From Streptococcus gallolyticus (GTDB lineage Bacteria > Bacillota > Bacilli > Lactobacillales > Streptococcaceae), in NCBI GenBank assembly GCA_019794795.1, contig JAIMFC010000005.1, positions 1-64,000 of the forward strand: a stretch of DNA of 64,000 nucleotides, in the 5' to 3' direction. Shown here one piece after another: positions 62,723-64,000 of this stretch; positions within the stretch are counted from its first letter, which is position 1; the number at the start of each line of letters is the position of its first letter. The notes beneath the pieces were generated by a model. That model worked only from the letters and a program-made list of their open reading frames with translations, did no database searches and was not told the DNA's origin. A program made the position numbers and the translations under genes.

Positions 62723-64000
62723 TGCAATTACCGGATAAGTTTATTGAAAAATACGAGAAAATACTCGGTCAAGAAGCAGGAGCTTTCTTTGCTAGTTTTG
62801 ACCAAGAAGCGGTCTCAGGCTTTCGGACAAATCCCTTGAAAGAAACTCAGCTTTCTTTCGACAATAAGATTTCCAACATGGAATGGTCTTATTACGGGAA
62901 AGTGTCTGGGAAATCCCCTGAGCATGTGACGGGACTTGTCTATTCACAAGAGCCTGCGGCACAGATTGTCGGTCAGGTTTCCCATCCTCAAAAAGGAATG
63001 AAAGTTCTTGATTTGGCTGCAGCACCAGGTGGTAAGTCAACCCATTTGCTGTCCTATTTGGACAATACTGGCTTACTTGTTAGCAATGAAATTTCTGCCA
63101 AACGGTCTAAGATTTTGGTGGAAAATATTGAGCGTTTTGGTTCGCGAAACGTGGTTGTTACGAATGAATCAGCTGAACGTCTGGCAAATGTTTTTCCTGC
63201 CTATTTTGACATGATTGTACTAGATGCTCCTTGTTCAGGGGAAGGCATGTTCCGTAAGGACCCCGCAGCTATGCAGTATTGGGACGAAGCGTATCCGTCA
63301 CAGTGTGCAGCCTTACAACGTGAAATATTAGAATCTGCTGTGACAATGCTAGCTGAGGGTGGTAGTCTCATTTACTCAACCTGCACTTGGTCACCAGAGG
63401 AAAATGAAGAAGTAGTCCAGTGGTTATTAGATAATTACCATATGGAGTTAGAAGTGCTTGAAAATGTAAACGGAACCGTTTCGGGCTTGATTCCAGGTAC
63501 CTTACGCATGTACCCGCATCATTTCAAAGGAGAAGGACAGTTTGTCGCCCGTCTTCGATTGTTGTCGGGCTCAGGTGATAAAAGAGGTAAAATGAAGCCA
63601 ACTAAGACTAATCTTAGTCGCGAACAAAGTCAGTTATGGCAGGGATTTGCGAAGAAACATCTGACAAGTAGTCTGGATGGAGTTTTGCAAGTTTTTGGAG
63701 ACCAGCTTTATCTCCTGCCTAAAGGCTTACCAGATTTGGCAAACATCAAAATTGCCAGAAATGGACTGCATCTGGGAACCTTCAAGAAAAAGCGCTTTGA
63801 ACCGAGTTTTGCCTTGGGATTAGCTTTGCAGAGTCATGAAATTTACCAGCGTGTTGAACTATCAGAGGAAGATTTTGCTCAGTATGTAGCAGGGAATGTA
63901 GTCAATGTTTCAAAGGATTTACCAAATGGTTGGTATCAAGTTGCCATAAAAGGAAATGGTTTAGGCTTTGCCAAAGTAGTCTCTGGAACCCTGAAAAATG
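62722..64000 (+). CDS. RsmF-like rRNA (cytosine-5-)-methyltransferase, runs off the window
   Basis: The frame opens at ATG 62722, sharing one base with the previous stop, and stays open for 426 codons to the window end. It starts [26 protein letters not shown] motif I is VLDLAAAPGGKSTHLL (about residues 94-109). DMIVLDAPCSGEGMFRKD has the first catalytic-type Cys (PCSGEGMF), and SLIYSTCTWSPEENE has the nucleophilic Cys. The C-terminal part (FGDQLYLLPKGLPDL) is the extension found in the RsmF/YebU group. It probably methylates a 16S rRNA cytosine and is the last visible gene of the spx-like operon. Confidence 0.92.
   Translation, partial: MQLPDKFIEKYEKILGQEAGAFFASFDQEAVSGFRTNPLKETQLSFDNKISNMEWSYYGKVSGKSPEHVTGLVYSQEPAAQIVGQVSHPQKGMKVLDLAAAPGGKSTHLLSYLDNTGLLVSNEISAKRSKILVENIERFGSRNVVVTNESAERLANVFPAYFDMIVLDAPCSGEGMFRKDPAAMQYWDEAYPSQCAALQREILESAVTMLAEGGSLIYSTCTWSPEENEEVVQWLLDNYHMELEVLENVNGTVSGLIPGTLRMYPHHFKGEGQFVARLRLLSGSGDKRGKMKPTKTNLSREQSQLWQGFAKKHLTSSLDGVLQVFGDQLYLLPKGLPDLANIKIARNGLHLGTFKKKRFEPSFALGLALQSHEIYQRVELSEEDFAQYVAGNVVNVSKDLPNGWYQVAIKGNGLGFAKVVSGTLKN

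Overview
The window reads as a low-G+C Firmicute chromosome and most probably Streptococcus suis. The streptococcal marks are the RexB/RexA form of AddAB, a RofA/Mga-like regulator divergent from a YSIRK-type LPXTG surface protein, an xpt-pbuX operon behind a purine riboswitch, and the rplL 3' end carrying the 15-bp core used by ICESa2603-family elements. The species call is inference from gene content, not from a marker gene.

Left part (1-16.7 kb). An IS30-family insertion has removed the front of hsdR, and only 25 codons of an hsdS-like gene follow, so this type I restriction system is dead. Next come an unassigned zinc-ribbon protein, an OsmC-family protein, the rexB-rexA recombination and repair pair, an unassigned membrane protein, lepA, and a minus-strand RofA/Mga-like regulator. 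The regulator diverges from the surface protein at 17-19.4 kb, which has eight Rib/alpha-like repeats.

Core block (19.5-41.8 kb). This holds an RsmJ-like methyltransferase, rpsP-khpA, rimM-trmD, a HisC-like aminotransferase, fruRKA, a decayed secreted gene, a DUF1149 gene, degV, dapB-cca-ABC-F, a ROK glucokinase, thyA, dfr, a 56-codon membrane gene, clpX-engB, xpt-pbuX and rplJ-rplL with its leader. Most genes have an extended -10 promoter, a Shine-Dalgarno site and a hairpin terminator. Four genes (the methyltransferase, thyA, truB, ribF) instead have the extended -10 only 6-8 bases before the ATG and look leaderless.

Accessory block (about 41.8-58.6 kb). It starts at the ICE attachment core in rplL and contains ICE remnants: a small ORF, a cut RepA-like gene, a sigma-like gene and small ORFs. 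It also has three copies of one IS3-family element, an ISL3 remnant, and two peptide-type ABC/two-component modules. Module A (44.2-49.1 kb) has an ABC ATPase, two permeases, an eight-segment membrane kinase, a LuxR-type regulator and a 51-aa membrane protein. The promoters at its two ends share TTTTTACTCATG exactly 20 bases before the -10, which points to a self-contained regulon. Module B (52.0-56.3 kb) is a lanFEG-RK type lantibiotic immunity and sensing set with no lantibiotic biosynthesis genes, and its response regulator is frameshifted in an A7 run. Module B is AT-rich and lies between inverted IS copies.

Right part (58.7-64 kb). Core genes resume: a thioesterase, truB, ribF, an Spx-like gene, a UPF0223 gene, an inositol-monophosphatase-family gene, and an RsmF-like methyltransferase that runs off the end. 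No tRNA, rRNA or CRISPR array was recognised.
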